Source of the DNA: JAMCRM01 sp041685075
GTDB taxonomy: Bacteria > Acidobacteriota > Terriglobia > Bryobacterales > Bryobacteraceae
Assembly: GCA_041685075.1 (NCBI GenBank)
Contig: JAWLGN010000016.1
Span: forward strand, 1-35,139
Direction: 5' to 3'
Length of the DNA: 35,139 nucleotides
Each line of letters opens with the position of its first letter. The first letter of the stretch is position 1. The translations under genes were made by a program, and so were the position numbers. Positions 1 to 7,032 of the stretch are shown piece after piece. The notes beneath the pieces were generated by a model, which was not told the DNA's origin, did not search any database, and saw only the letters and a list, made by a program, of their open reading frames with translations.

Positions 1-229
1 CCCCGGCCGCCGGGCGGTGTTGAGATGCATCTCCGCCGCCTCCGGCACGCGTGAGCTTCTAGAAAGTTTGTGGCTGTCTCCGGCAACTCGGAGCGGCGGC
101 GAGTCCGAAACCCACGCAGGGCGTCTACGTTCCTCCCAGGATCGAGAGCGCCGGCGGGGAGCGGCCGGTAAGCACGGCCGTCCCGCCGTTCGCCTCCGCA
201 AAGAACCGAACCGGCCCGGGGAGGCAGAA
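1..229. other. Upstream region of the RNase E/G gene, no firm gene
   Basis: A frame open from base 1 ends at a stop at 52-54 and could be the last 17 codons of an upstream gene, but this is too short to identify. The frame of the RNase gene is itself open to the window edge, so a longer N-terminus cannot be excluded formally. The Arg/Ser/Gly-rich translation before base 230 does not look like protein of this family. I saw no convincing promoter here. Confidence 0.3.
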
Positions 230-2740
230 TTGTCAAAGGAACTGATTATTTCGTCCAACCGCCACGAAACCAAGGTGGCGGTACTCGAGGACGACCAGGT
301 AGTCGAAGTTTATTTCCAGCGCGAGAACGAGTATTCGCTGGCCGGCAGCATTCATAAGGGCCGGGTCACGCGGGTACTGCCCGGCATGCAATCGGCATTC
401 GTGGATATCGGGCTGGAACGCGACGCATTCTTGTACGTCTCGGATTTTTTCGAGGACAACGAAGAATACGACAAAATCGTTACCAGCGTAGAAGAAAGAG
501 TTCTGCGGCTGGATAAAGGGAGCGCCGCGGCAGCGGCGGCCGCATCCGACACCGTCGCAGCCGCGCGACCGGCCGAAGCGGCGGAGCCCGCGGCCCAACC
601 CGAAGCGCGGCCGGAACGAGAACCGCGTGAGCGCGACCGCCGGGGTGGCCGCCGCTCGCGCCGCCGGCGCCCGGGTGGCGACAAGACGCCGCGCGTCCCG
701 GAATCCAAGTTTTACCGCCTCGTGCGCGGCGAGAGCGAAGAGGCGCCGCCCGCCTCCGCGCCTCGGGAAGACCGGGAAAACCGGGAAGACCGGGACAGGG
801 AAGAGAAGGATTTCTTCGTGCTTCCCGGCGAGTCGCTGGCCAAGTACTCCCGTAACGACGGGAACCACGAAGCCGCGGCCGAAACCACGGAAGCCGAGCA
901 GGCCAACGGCAACGGGACCGAGCAACCCGAGGTGGTGTTGAGCGAGGAGTCCGAGGTGGCCGCCGAAATGGGGGTAGCCGCGGCTGAGAACATTGACCTG
1001 CCGGGCGCCGTCCCCGAGAACGGTCCGGAAACCGTGGTGGAGGAGGAAAGCGAGGAATCCGCTCCTGCTCCGGAAGGGGAAGCCTCCCGGGAAGCCGAGC
1101 CCGAGCGGCAGGCTGAAGAGGCACAGGCTGAAGCGGAGCAGGCTGAAGAAGAAGAGGTCTCCCGGCCCGCCGCTGCTGAGGAATCTGAAGAGGAGAATGG
1201 GCCGGTCCTGGCCGCCGCTGCCGAAGTGGCCGTCTCGGCCGAAGATGTAGAGCCGGCAGCTCCGGAAGACGAAGCCGCAACCGAGTCCGCCGAGGAAGAA
1301 GAAAAGGCCGAACCCGAGCCGGCGCGCATCATTACGAGCCTTACCGCTACCCTGCGGGAGCGGGAGCAGGGGCCGCGCTATCTGCAGCGGATGTCCCGGC
1401 GCATGCGGCGCAAGGGCGGACGCGGCGGCGACGCCTCCGAGTACCGCACCGACAACCCGGCCCCGCAGCGCACCTCTTCACGGCCGGAACACCATCGCAC
1501 CGCTGCCCGCCCAGAAAACGGCCGGGATAAGGCCGCTGCCCCTTCGATTTCGGACCTGCTCCGCGAAGGGCAGGAGATCATCGTCCAGATCGCCAAGGAG
1601 CCCCTGGGCCAGAAGGGCGCCCGCATCACCTCGCATATCGCCCTGCCCGGCCGCTTCCTGGTCTACATGCCCACGGTGGACCACATCGGGGTCTCCCGTA
1701 AGATCGCTTCCGACGAGGAGCGCACGCGCCTGAAGCGCGTGCTGCAATCGCACCGCGCGGGTATCCCCGGTGGCTTCATCGTCCGCACTGCCGGCGAGGG
1801 CCGTCCCGAGCAGGAACTCCGCGCCGACATGATCTTCCTCTACAACCTCTGGCTGGACATGCGCCAGAAGGCCGAGAAGCAACCCGCTCCCGCACTGATC
1901 CATCACGATCTGGACGTCGTGGAGCGCACCCTGCGCGACCAACTCACCCCGGTCTTCAAGAACATCTGGGTGGACAGCGAGGACGTCTACGAAAAGACCC
2001 TGCGGTTCGTGCAGCGCTTCCAGCCGGCCCTAGTCGGCCGCGTGAAGCTCTACACCCGCCCCACCCCCATCTTCGATGAGTTCAGCGTCACCTCCGAACT
2101 GGAGAAGGCGCTGCGCCCGAAGGTGTGGCTGAAGTCCGGCGGCTACATCGTCATCAACCAGACCGAGGCGCTGGTAGCCATCGACGTGAACACCGGCAAG
2201 TACGTCGGTAAGTCGAACCGTCTGGAAGATACGATTGTGAAGACCAATACCGATGCCATCCGGGAGATCGTGCGGCAGATCCGCCTGCGCGACCTGGGGG
2301 GCATCATCGTGGTCGATTTCATCGACATGGACGAGCGCAAGAATCGCCAGCGGGTGATGCAGGCGCTCGAAGAAGCCATGCGCAGCGACCGCGCGCCGTA
2401 CAAGATTCTTCAATTCAACGATTTCGGCCTGGTGGCCATTACTCGGAAGCGCGTCAAGCAGAGCTTGGAGCGGACGTTGTGCTCGCCCTGCCCCTACTGC
2501 GAGGGCGCCGGCTACGTGAAGAGCGTGGCTACGGTGATTTCGGAGATCCTGGTGGAGGCGCAGAAGATCGCTCGAGCTGTCGAGGGCGAGGACGTCATCC
2601 TGCGGGTCAACCCGGAGGTCGCCAAGGTGCTGAAATCCGCAGAAAACAACTACCTCCAGGAGTTGGAGGAGGTTTTGGGCCGTCCCGTGCTGGTCAAGGG
2701 AGACCCGCAGCTCCACCAGGAGAAATTCGACCTGGCGTAA
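230..2740 (+). CDS. rng: Ribonuclease E/G family endoribonuclease with a large insert in the S1 domain
   Basis: Single-strand-specific endoribonuclease of the RNase E/G family, for mRNA decay and rRNA/tRNA 5' processing in the cytoplasm. The chosen start is TTG at 230, five bases after GGGGAGG, because the product then begins SKELIISSN as is usual for the family; this gives 836 residues. Residues 37-97 hold the first half of the S1 fold. Residues about 98-437 are low-complexity (Ala/Glu/Pro, with an Arg-rich patch at 137-150). The S1 fold resumes at 438 (ISDLLREGQEI). The DNase I-like catalytic domain carries the Mg-binding aspartates in AIDVNTG (D652) and VVDFIDM (D696), and the zinc-link CPYC at 754-757. 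Without the insert the protein is about 496 residues, the length of E. coli RNase G. It lacks an RNase E-type C-terminal scaffold; the insert may replace it (inference). Confidence 0.93.
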   Translation: MSKELIISSNRHETKVAVLEDDQVVEVYFQRENEYSLAGSIHKGRVTRVLPGMQSAFVDIGLERDAFLYVSDFFEDNEEYDKIVTSVEERVLRLDKGSAAAAAAASDTVAAARPAEAAEPAAQPEARPEREPRERDRRGGRRSRRRRPGGDKTPRVPESKFYRLVRGESEEAPPASAPREDRENREDRDREEKDFFVLPGESLAKYSRNDGNHEAAAETTEAEQANGNGTEQPEVVLSEESEVAAEMGVAAAENIDLPGAVPENGPETVVEEESEESAPAPEGEASREAEPERQAEEAQAEAEQAEEEEVSRPAAAEESEEENGPVLAAAAEVAVSAEDVEPAAPEDEAATESAEEEEKAEPEPARIITSLTATLREREQGPRYLQRMSRRMRRKGGRGGDASEYRTDNPAPQRTSSRPEHHRTAARPENGRDKAAAPSISDLLREGQEIIVQIAKEPLGQKGARITSHIALPGRFLVYMPTVDHIGVSRKIASDEERTRLKRVLQSHRAGIPGGFIVRTAGEGRPEQELRADMIFLYNLWLDMRQKAEKQPAPALIHHDLDVVERTLRDQLTPVFKNIWVDSEDVYEKTLRFVQRFQPALVGRVKLYTRPTPIFDEFSVTSELEKALRPKVWLKSGGYIVINQTEALVAIDVNTGKYVGKSNRLEDTIVKTNTDAIREIVRQIRLRDLGGIIVVDFIDMDERKNRQRVMQALEEAMRSDRAPYKILQFNDFGLVAITRKRVKQSLERTLCSPCPYCEGAGYVKSVATVISEILVEAQKIARAVEGEDVILRVNPEVAKVLKSAENNYLQELEEVLGRPVLVKGDPQLHQEKFDLA
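521..1540 (+). other. Low-complexity insert coding region within the S1 domain of RNase E/G
   Basis: This codes for residues about 98-437 of the RNase. It starts with a poly-Ala run, followed by an Arg-rich basic patch (RRGGRRSRRRR) near 137, a stretch rich in Asp/Arg repeats (RENREDRDRE-like) near 180, and a long acidic Glu/Ala/Pro segment. A second basic patch (MSRRMRRKGGRGG) lies shortly before the S1 fold resumes. Such composition predicts disorder. Arg-rich patches in RNase E relatives bind RNA, and acidic low-complexity tracts are often interaction surfaces. The purine-rich skew opens several spurious frames on both strands. Confidence 0.8.
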
Positions 2741-2753
2741 GTATCCTCACCAA

Positions 2754-2780
2754 GCGGGCGGCCGTCTACAGGCCGCCCGC
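2754..2780 (+). terminator. Perfect 10-bp hairpin after RNase E/G
   Basis: Arms GCGGGCGGCC (2754-2763) and GGCCGCCCGC (2771-2780) pair perfectly around a 7-base loop, 14 bases after the stop codon at 2740. There is no long T tract, only ACATTTCCC, so it may be an mRNA-stabilising end or a weak intrinsic terminator. Confidence 0.7.
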
Positions 2781-2811
2781 ACATTTCCCGCACACCTTCC
2801 CCCGTCCTCGC

Positions 2812-2817
2812 TATAAT
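2812..2817 (+). promoter_or_regulatory. Perfect -10 hexamer before the sulfurtransferase gene
   Basis: TATAAT lies 34 bases before the ATG at 2852, after the hairpin at 2754-2780. No good -35 hexamer is seen at 16-18 bases upstream. The location between a terminator-like hairpin and a strong ribosome binding site makes a promoter likely. Confidence 0.5.
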
Positions 2818-2851
2818 TTCCACAGAAGCACTCTTGGAGGGAAAGGAACAA

Positions 2852-3721
2852 ATGGACTACGCGCATCCGGAAACACTTGTATCTACGGAGTGGATCGCCG
2901 AACACGCCTCGGACCCCAAAGTCCGAGTCGTCGAGGTGGACGTGGATACGAAGGCCTATGACGAGGGCCATGTGCCCGGCGCTATCGCCTGGGCATGGAC
3001 AACGCAGTTGAGCGACAACATCCGGCGGGACATCCTATCACGGGATCAGTTCCAGGAGTTGATGGCCGCTTCCGGAATTTCCAACGACACCACCGTAGTG
3101 ATCTACGGTGATAACAATAACTGGTTCGCCGCCTGGGCCTTCTGGCAGATGAAGATCTACGGCCACCGCGACGTCCGGCTGATGAACGGCGGGCGGAAGA
3201 AATGGTTGGCGGAGGGGCGGCCGCTCTCGCAGGATCGGCCCCAGGTAAGCCGCGCCACCTACCGCGCGCAGGCACCCGACCTGGCGTTGCGCGCCATGTT
3301 GCCGCAGGTGCGGGAGGCTGTCGAATCGGCCACCGCGGCGCTGGTGGACGTGCGCAGCCCGCAGGAGTTCACTGGAGAAATTCTGGCGCCTCCGGGGCTG
3401 CCGGAAACCTGCCAGCGTGGCGGCCACGTTCCAGGGGCGCGCAACATCCCGTGGGGCAGGGCGTGCAACGACGACGGCACGTTCAAGTCGCCCGAGGAAT
3501 TGCGCCGGATCTACGGCGCCGAAGGGGTGGACGGCTCGCGCCCGGTGATCGCCTACTGCCGCATCGGCGAGCGCTCCAGCCATACCTGGTTCGTCTTGAA
3601 ATACCTGCTCGGATTCGACGAAGTGAGCAACTACGACGGCTCCTGGACCGAGTGGGGCAACCTGGTGGGAGCGCCGGTCGAGCGAGGCGCGCCCGCGGCG
3701 ACCAGCACGGCGGGGAGGTGA
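2852..3721 (+). CDS. Thiosulfate sulfurtransferase (tandem rhodanese)
   Basis: 289-residue protein with two rhodanese domains: an inactive N-terminal one (about 15-135) and a catalytic one (about 160-275). The persulfide-forming cysteine is C236 in CRIGERS, the loop type seen in actinobacterial CysA/SseA-like thiosulfate sulfurtransferases rather than the CGSGVTA loop of 3-mercaptopyruvate sulfurtransferases. It would transfer sulfane sulfur from thiosulfate to cyanide or a cellular thiol acceptor; no signal peptide is seen, so it acts in the cytoplasm. ATG 2852 is chosen over an in-frame TTG at 2834 because a GGAGGGAAAGGA ribosome binding site lies between them. A small gene follows three bases after the stop. 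Confidence 0.9.
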   Translation: MDYAHPETLVSTEWIAEHASDPKVRVVEVDVDTKAYDEGHVPGAIAWAWTTQLSDNIRRDILSRDQFQELMAASGISNDTTVVIYGDNNNWFAAWAFWQMKIYGHRDVRLMNGGRKKWLAEGRPLSQDRPQVSRATYRAQAPDLALRAMLPQVREAVESATAALVDVRSPQEFTGEILAPPGLPETCQRGGHVPGARNIPWGRACNDDGTFKSPEELRRIYGAEGVDGSRPVIAYCRIGERSSHTWFVLKYLLGFDEVSNYDGSWTEWGNLVGAPVERGAPAATSTAGR

Positions 3722-3724
3722 ACC

Positions 3725-3946
3725 ATGCAGGCCGAAGAATATCGCGAACGCAAAGTGGAAGTGGCCGGCTGGCCGGTGAATATTTCCAGTTACAAGGCCG
3801 GCGAAGTGTATCACGCCAAAGCCGATAACGTTTCCCCAGGGGCGGCGCTGGCGCGTGCCACCAGCGCGACCCGCGAGGAAGCGGAGCAGCGCGTGCTGGA
3901 ACGCGCCGGCGAACTGCTGGCGCGAACCCGCAGGATGTCTGTGTAA
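3725..3946 (+). CDS. Small conserved-looking protein, cotranslated with the sulfurtransferase
   Basis: 73 residues beginning MQAEEYRERKVEV, with no Cys, no signal peptide and no membrane segment. The first half looks like a short beta-rich fold (VAGWPVNISSYKAGEVYHAKADNV). The second half is an amphipathic helix (REEAEQRVLERAGELLARTRR). The ATG lies three bases after the sulfurtransferase stop and the ribosome binding site GGGAGGTG is inside the end of that gene, so the two are almost certainly translated together. I do not recognise a named family. A role linked to sulfur transfer, for example as a partner or acceptor, is inference from position only. Confidence 0.75.
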   Translation: MQAEEYRERKVEVAGWPVNISSYKAGEVYHAKADNVSPGAALARATSATREEAEQRVLERAGELLARTRRMSV

Positions 3947-3954
3947 TACCGGGT

Positions 3955-4019
3955 GGCGGGAGCCCTCGCCCGCGCGCGGCCCTCAAGCGGGCCAATGGGG
4001 GCGGGCGAGAGCCTCCGCC
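3955..4019. terminator. Bidirectional hairpin between convergent genes
   Basis: A 19-base inverted repeat (3955-3973 with 4001-4019, 16 of 19 positions matching) encloses a second small stem, GGCCC (3978-3982) with GGGCC (3989-3993). It lies between the stops of the 73-residue gene (3946) and the methyltransferase (4043), which converge, so one structure may end transcripts from both sides. No T tract. Confidence 0.6.
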
Positions 4020-4042
4020 GAAGCCGTCAGGACCGCACTCCG

Positions 4043-4642
4043 TTACGATTGCTGCGACTGGTCCGCGACGCCGGCAATAAGGAGATAGCTGTACTCTCCC
4101 GCTTCGCCGCAATGGTGTAGCTCCCAGTCGTACTCCAGGGTACGGATGGTGTCCCACATGGGCACACGCCGCTCCGGCAGCGGGCCCGGAGGGTGGGGTG
4201 CGTCGTGCCGCCAGTCGATGAGCACCAGCCGCCCGCCGGGTTTCAGAATGCGCGCCATCTCCCGCAGCACCGCCGCGTGATCCTCCAGCGCATGCCATAA
4301 GTTAGCCAGGAACACGACGTCGCAACTCTCTTCCGGAAGCGGGGTGCGAGCCGGGTGGGTACTAATCAACTCTATGTTGCCGGGAGCGTCCGGCGCCGCC
4401 AGTCTGGCCGCCAGCGGCTCCAGCGCCTCCGGCTCCGCATCCAGCGCATACACTTTGCCGGCATGGCCCACCCGGTGCGCCATCGGAATGGCGAAGTAGC
4501 CTGAGCCGGCGCCAATATCCGCCACCGTCATGCCGGGCTGCAGGCCCGCAACCGCCAGGACCTCGTCCGCCGGCAGCCATTTGAGGCGCTCGGGATCTTC
4601 GCGCTCCCGAACCGCCGAAGGTGTGAAAGTCAGCTCGGTCAT
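4043..4642 (-). CDS. Class I SAM-dependent methyltransferase
   Basis: 199 residues with a single Rossmann-type methyltransferase domain. Motif I is VADIGAGSGYF (about 40-50), the acidic end of strand 2 is ALDAEP, motif III-IV is CDVVFLANLWHALED, and the post-motif is LKPGGRLVLIDW. This is the Methyltransf_11/UbiE-like type; the substrate cannot be told from sequence. ATG at 4642 is chosen because AGGGGGG lies just upstream on this strand; an in-frame start at 4681 would add 13 residues unlike the family. It is divergent from feoA across 148 bases and convergent with the gene ending at 3946, so it is probably a single-gene unit. Confidence 0.85.
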   Translation of the reverse strand: MTELTFTPSAVREREDPERLKWLPADEVLAVAGLQPGMTVADIGAGSGYFAIPMAHRVGHAGKVYALDAEPEALEPLAARLAAPDAPGNIELISTHPARTPLPEESCDVVFLANLWHALEDHAAVLREMARILKPGGRLVLIDWRHDAPHPPGPLPERRVPMWDTIRTLEYDWELHHCGEAGEYSYLLIAGVADQSQQS

Positions 4643-4685
4643 CCAGCCCCCCTGCCCGCAGGCTCCCAACCTGCCAGGCACTTTT

Positions 4686-4691
4686 ATTGTA
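4686..4691 (-). promoter_or_regulatory. -10-like hexamer for the methyltransferase gene
   Basis: TACAAT on the minus strand, 43 bases before the ATG at 4642. No convincing -35 at the right distance; the sequence upstream is GC-only. The same hexamer precedes the gene starting at 33742. Confidence 0.35.
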
Positions 4692-4749
4692 GCGCCGGGG
4701 CCCGGGCACGAACTTTCTTCTGCAATCCAATCGCAACAAGGTATTGTGC

Positions 4750-4776
4750 TTGACCGTGCCCTCTCCGTGCTATACT
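4750..4776 (+). promoter_or_regulatory. Probable feoAB promoter
   Basis: TTGACC (4750-4755) and TATACT (4771-4776) are separated by 15 bases. The -10 is preceded by TGC, making an extended -10 (TGCTATACT), which can compensate for the short spacing. Transcription would begin near 4783, leaving only about 8 bases before the feoA ATG at 4791, so the message would be nearly leaderless. I see no clear Fur or DtxR operator. Confidence 0.55.
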
Positions 4777-4790
4777 ATGGATTCACCTCT

Positions 4791-5093
4791 ATGTTGCAAC
4801 TGAGTGGCAACACCCTCCAGGCCCAAGCCGCTCGTCCCGTCCGGCCCACTGCCACGCTGGTCGATCTCCGGCGCGGTGAACAGGGCATCCTGGAGTCTCT
4901 CGACCTACCCGAAGATGAAGCCCGCCGTCTGATGGAACTCGGATTCATACCCGGATCTCCCGTCACGGTAGGATACAGCGCGCCCGGAGGCGACCCCCGG
5001 GTCTTCCAGGTAGATGGTTCCGAGGTCGCTTTACGCGGCGAGACGGCCGCCAGGTTGAGGGTGCGACTGCGCCCGCCGGACGACACAGTGTGA
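4791..5093 (+). CDS. feoA: FeoA, ferrous iron transport accessory protein
   Basis: 100-residue SH3-like FeoA domain protein that works with FeoB in ferrous iron uptake at the inner membrane. The conserved core runs from about residue 22: TLVDLRRGEQGILESLD, then RRLMELGFIPGSPVTVGYSAP, then ALRGETAARLRVRL. FeoA proteins are usually about 75-80 residues; the extra ~20 residues at the N-terminus are unlike the domain. ATG 4791 is the only ATG in frame near the domain (a TTG follows immediately). There is no Shine-Dalgarno sequence, which fits near-leaderless translation from the promoter just upstream. The last four bases overlap the feoB start (GTGTGA), so feoA and feoB are translationally coupled. 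Confidence 0.88.
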   Translation: MLQLSGNTLQAQAARPVRPTATLVDLRRGEQGILESLDLPEDEARRLMELGFIPGSPVTVGYSAPGGDPRVFQVDGSEVALRGETAARLRVRLRPPDDTV

Positions 5094-6985
5094 GCGGCTG
5101 TCACGACTGCGCCTTTCGATCCATAGCCACGGTAAGCGAACCTGCATCCATACCGGCCGAGCCGCGCGTGGTAGCTCTGGTCGGCCCGCCGAATTCCGGC
5201 AAATCCACTCTTTTCAATCGTCTGACCGGCCTCCGCCAGAAGGTGGCCAACTTCCCCGGCGTCACGGTGGAGCAGCACACCGGGGAGTTGGCGCTGGAGG
5301 GCGGGGGCGAGATCACCATCATCGATCTTCCGGGTATCTACAGCCTGTCTCCCCGCTCGGAGGACGAGCAGGTGGCCCACGATGTGCTGAAGGGCCTGCG
5401 TCCGGAGACGCCGCGTCCCGACGCGGTGCTGCTGATTCTGGATTCCACGAACCTGGCCCGCCACCTCATGCTGGCCGCGCCCGTGCTGTCCCTGGGAATC
5501 CCCACCCTGGTGGTGCTGAACATGGCGGACGACCTGCGGCGCCGCGGGGGAGAAGTGGACGTGGAGGCGTTGGGGCGCCAGCTCGGCGCGCCCATCGCGC
5601 TCATCAGCGCGCGGCAGGGTGAGGGGATCGAGAGCATCTACCGTTTTCTCGAGAGCGCGGTTCCGCCGCCGCGGCCGGTGGAGTTGCCGGTCCTTACCGA
5701 CGTTCCCAAGTGCCGCGCCTGGGCGGGCCGCATGGGTAGCAGGGCGGCTTACCACCCGCCCGCTCCGCCGCGCTGGACGCGCCGCCTGGACGCCGTCTTT
5801 CTGCACCCCATTGCCGGCCCGCTGATCTTTCTGATGCTGGTGATGGCGGTCTTCCAGACCATCTTCACCGCCGCCGCGCCGCTCATGGACGCGGTGAGCG
5901 AGGCGGTGGCGTGGTCGGGCGAGGCGGTGGGCGCGGCGCTGCCGGAATCGGCGCTGCGATCCCTGCTGGTGGAAGGCGTGTGGGGCGGGGTGGGCGCCGT
6001 GGTGGTGTTTCTGCCCCAGATCCTGCTGCTGTTCCTGTTTATAGGGGTGCTGGAGGATTCCGGCTACCTGGCGCGTGCTGCGCTGATTGCCGACCGCACC
6101 ATGGCCAAGGTGGGGTTGCAGGGCAAGTCCTTCATCCCGCTGCTCTCGGCCTACGCCTGCGCGGTGCCGGCGATACTCGCCACCCGCACCATCGAGAACA
6201 AGCGCGACCGCATTGCCACCATCCTGATCGCGCCGTTCATGACCTGCTCCGCGCGCCTGCCGGTCTATACCCTGATTATCGCGGCCTTCATTCCGAACCA
6301 GCGGCTGTTGGGTTCGTTTCTAGGTACTCGTGCGGCCGCCATGCTGGGCCTCTACGTCCTGGGTTTCCTGGCGGCGGTGGCCACGGCGCGGGTGTTGAAG
6401 TCGTCCGTGCTGAAGACCGACCGGACGCAATTTGTGCTGGAGATGCCGCCATACCGCTGGCCCACGGTGCGGTCGCTGGGGTTGCGGCTCTACGATCGCG
6501 CCCTGATCTTCCTGCGGCGCGCGGGAACCGTGATTCTGATTGCCGCCATTGTGATCTGGGCGTTGAGTCACCTGCCGCTCGAGAACGGCCAGGCGCCGTC
6601 CATCGAGCAGAGCCTGGCGGGCACCATCGGCCGCACCATCGAGCCGGCCATCGAGCCGCTGGGGTTCAACTGGAAGATCGGCATCGGTTTGATCACCTCG
6701 CTGGCGGCGCGTGAAGTGATCGTGGGCACCCTGGGGACGATCTACGGCATCGACGGCGAGGGCAACCCGGAGGGCTTGCATGCCGCGCTGCACCGCGATC
6801 TCACCCTGGGGGGCGCCGTCGCGCTGCTGGTGTTCTTCGCCTTCGCCATGCAGTGCATGTCCACCATCGCGGTGGTACGCCGGGAAACCGGCGGATGGAA
6901 ATGGCCCATCGTGCAGTTCGCCTACATGGGAGCGCTGGCCTGGATCGGCGCCTTCGCCGCCAACCGTTTGGTTTCCCTGCTCTGA
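5090..6985 (+). CDS. feoB: FeoB, ferrous iron transporter with G-protein domain
   Basis: Inner-membrane Fe(II) permease, 631 residues, shorter than the 773 of E. coli. The cytoplasmic G domain has G1 GPPNSGKST (32-40), G3 DLPG (79-82), G4 NMAD (144-147) and a G5-like SARQGEG. The membrane part has about eight hydrophobic segments and the two Gate repeats, including YACAVPAILATRTI and FMTCSARLPVY, whose cysteines are typical of the pore. The start is GTG 5090 in the overlap GTGTGA with the feoA stop. The first ten residues contain C4-H-D-C7 ahead of the G domain, a possible metal or redox motif. No FeoC gene follows; tex comes next after 47 bases. Confidence 0.96.
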   Translation: MSGCHDCAFRSIATVSEPASIPAEPRVVALVGPPNSGKSTLFNRLTGLRQKVANFPGVTVEQHTGELALEGGGEITIIDLPGIYSLSPRSEDEQVAHDVLKGLRPETPRPDAVLLILDSTNLARHLMLAAPVLSLGIPTLVVLNMADDLRRRGGEVDVEALGRQLGAPIALISARQGEGIESIYRFLESAVPPPRPVELPVLTDVPKCRAWAGRMGSRAAYHPPAPPRWTRRLDAVFLHPIAGPLIFLMLVMAVFQTIFTAAAPLMDAVSEAVAWSGEAVGAALPESALRSLLVEGVWGGVGAVVVFLPQILLLFLFIGVLEDSGYLARAALIADRTMAKVGLQGKSFIPLLSAYACAVPAILATRTIENKRDRIATILIAPFMTCSARLPVYTLIIAAFIPNQRLLGSFLGTRAAAMLGLYVLGFLAAVATARVLKSSVLKTDRTQFVLEMPPYRWPTVRSLGLRLYDRALIFLRRAGTVILIAAIVIWALSHLPLENGQAPSIEQSLAGTIGRTIEPAIEPLGFNWKIGIGLITSLAAREVIVGTLGTIYGIDGEGNPEGLHAALHRDLTLGGAVALLVFFAFAMQCMSTIAVVRRETGGWKWPIVQFAYMGALAWIGAFAANRLVSLL

Positions 6986-7032
6986 ATCCGGCAGCCGGCA
7001 GGGCCCCGCATCTTTTATCATGGAATTGATCC

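Noticed and set aside
520..800. Short GC-rich internal repeats resembling a repeat array
   Set aside because: They are codon-level repeats of Ala, Arg and Glu residues with no constant spacers, not a CRISPR or tandem array.
233..1332. Several long open frames on both strands inside the RNase E/G gene
   Set aside because: They arise from the Ala/Glu/Arg low-complexity codons of the insert. They are compositionally biased, lack ribosome binding sites and resemble no protein family.
4793..4811. GTTGC...GCAAC inverted repeat at the feoA start as an iron-regulator operator
   Set aside because: Five-base arms with a 9-base gap inside the coding start are within chance, and match neither the Fur nor the DtxR consensus as I know them.
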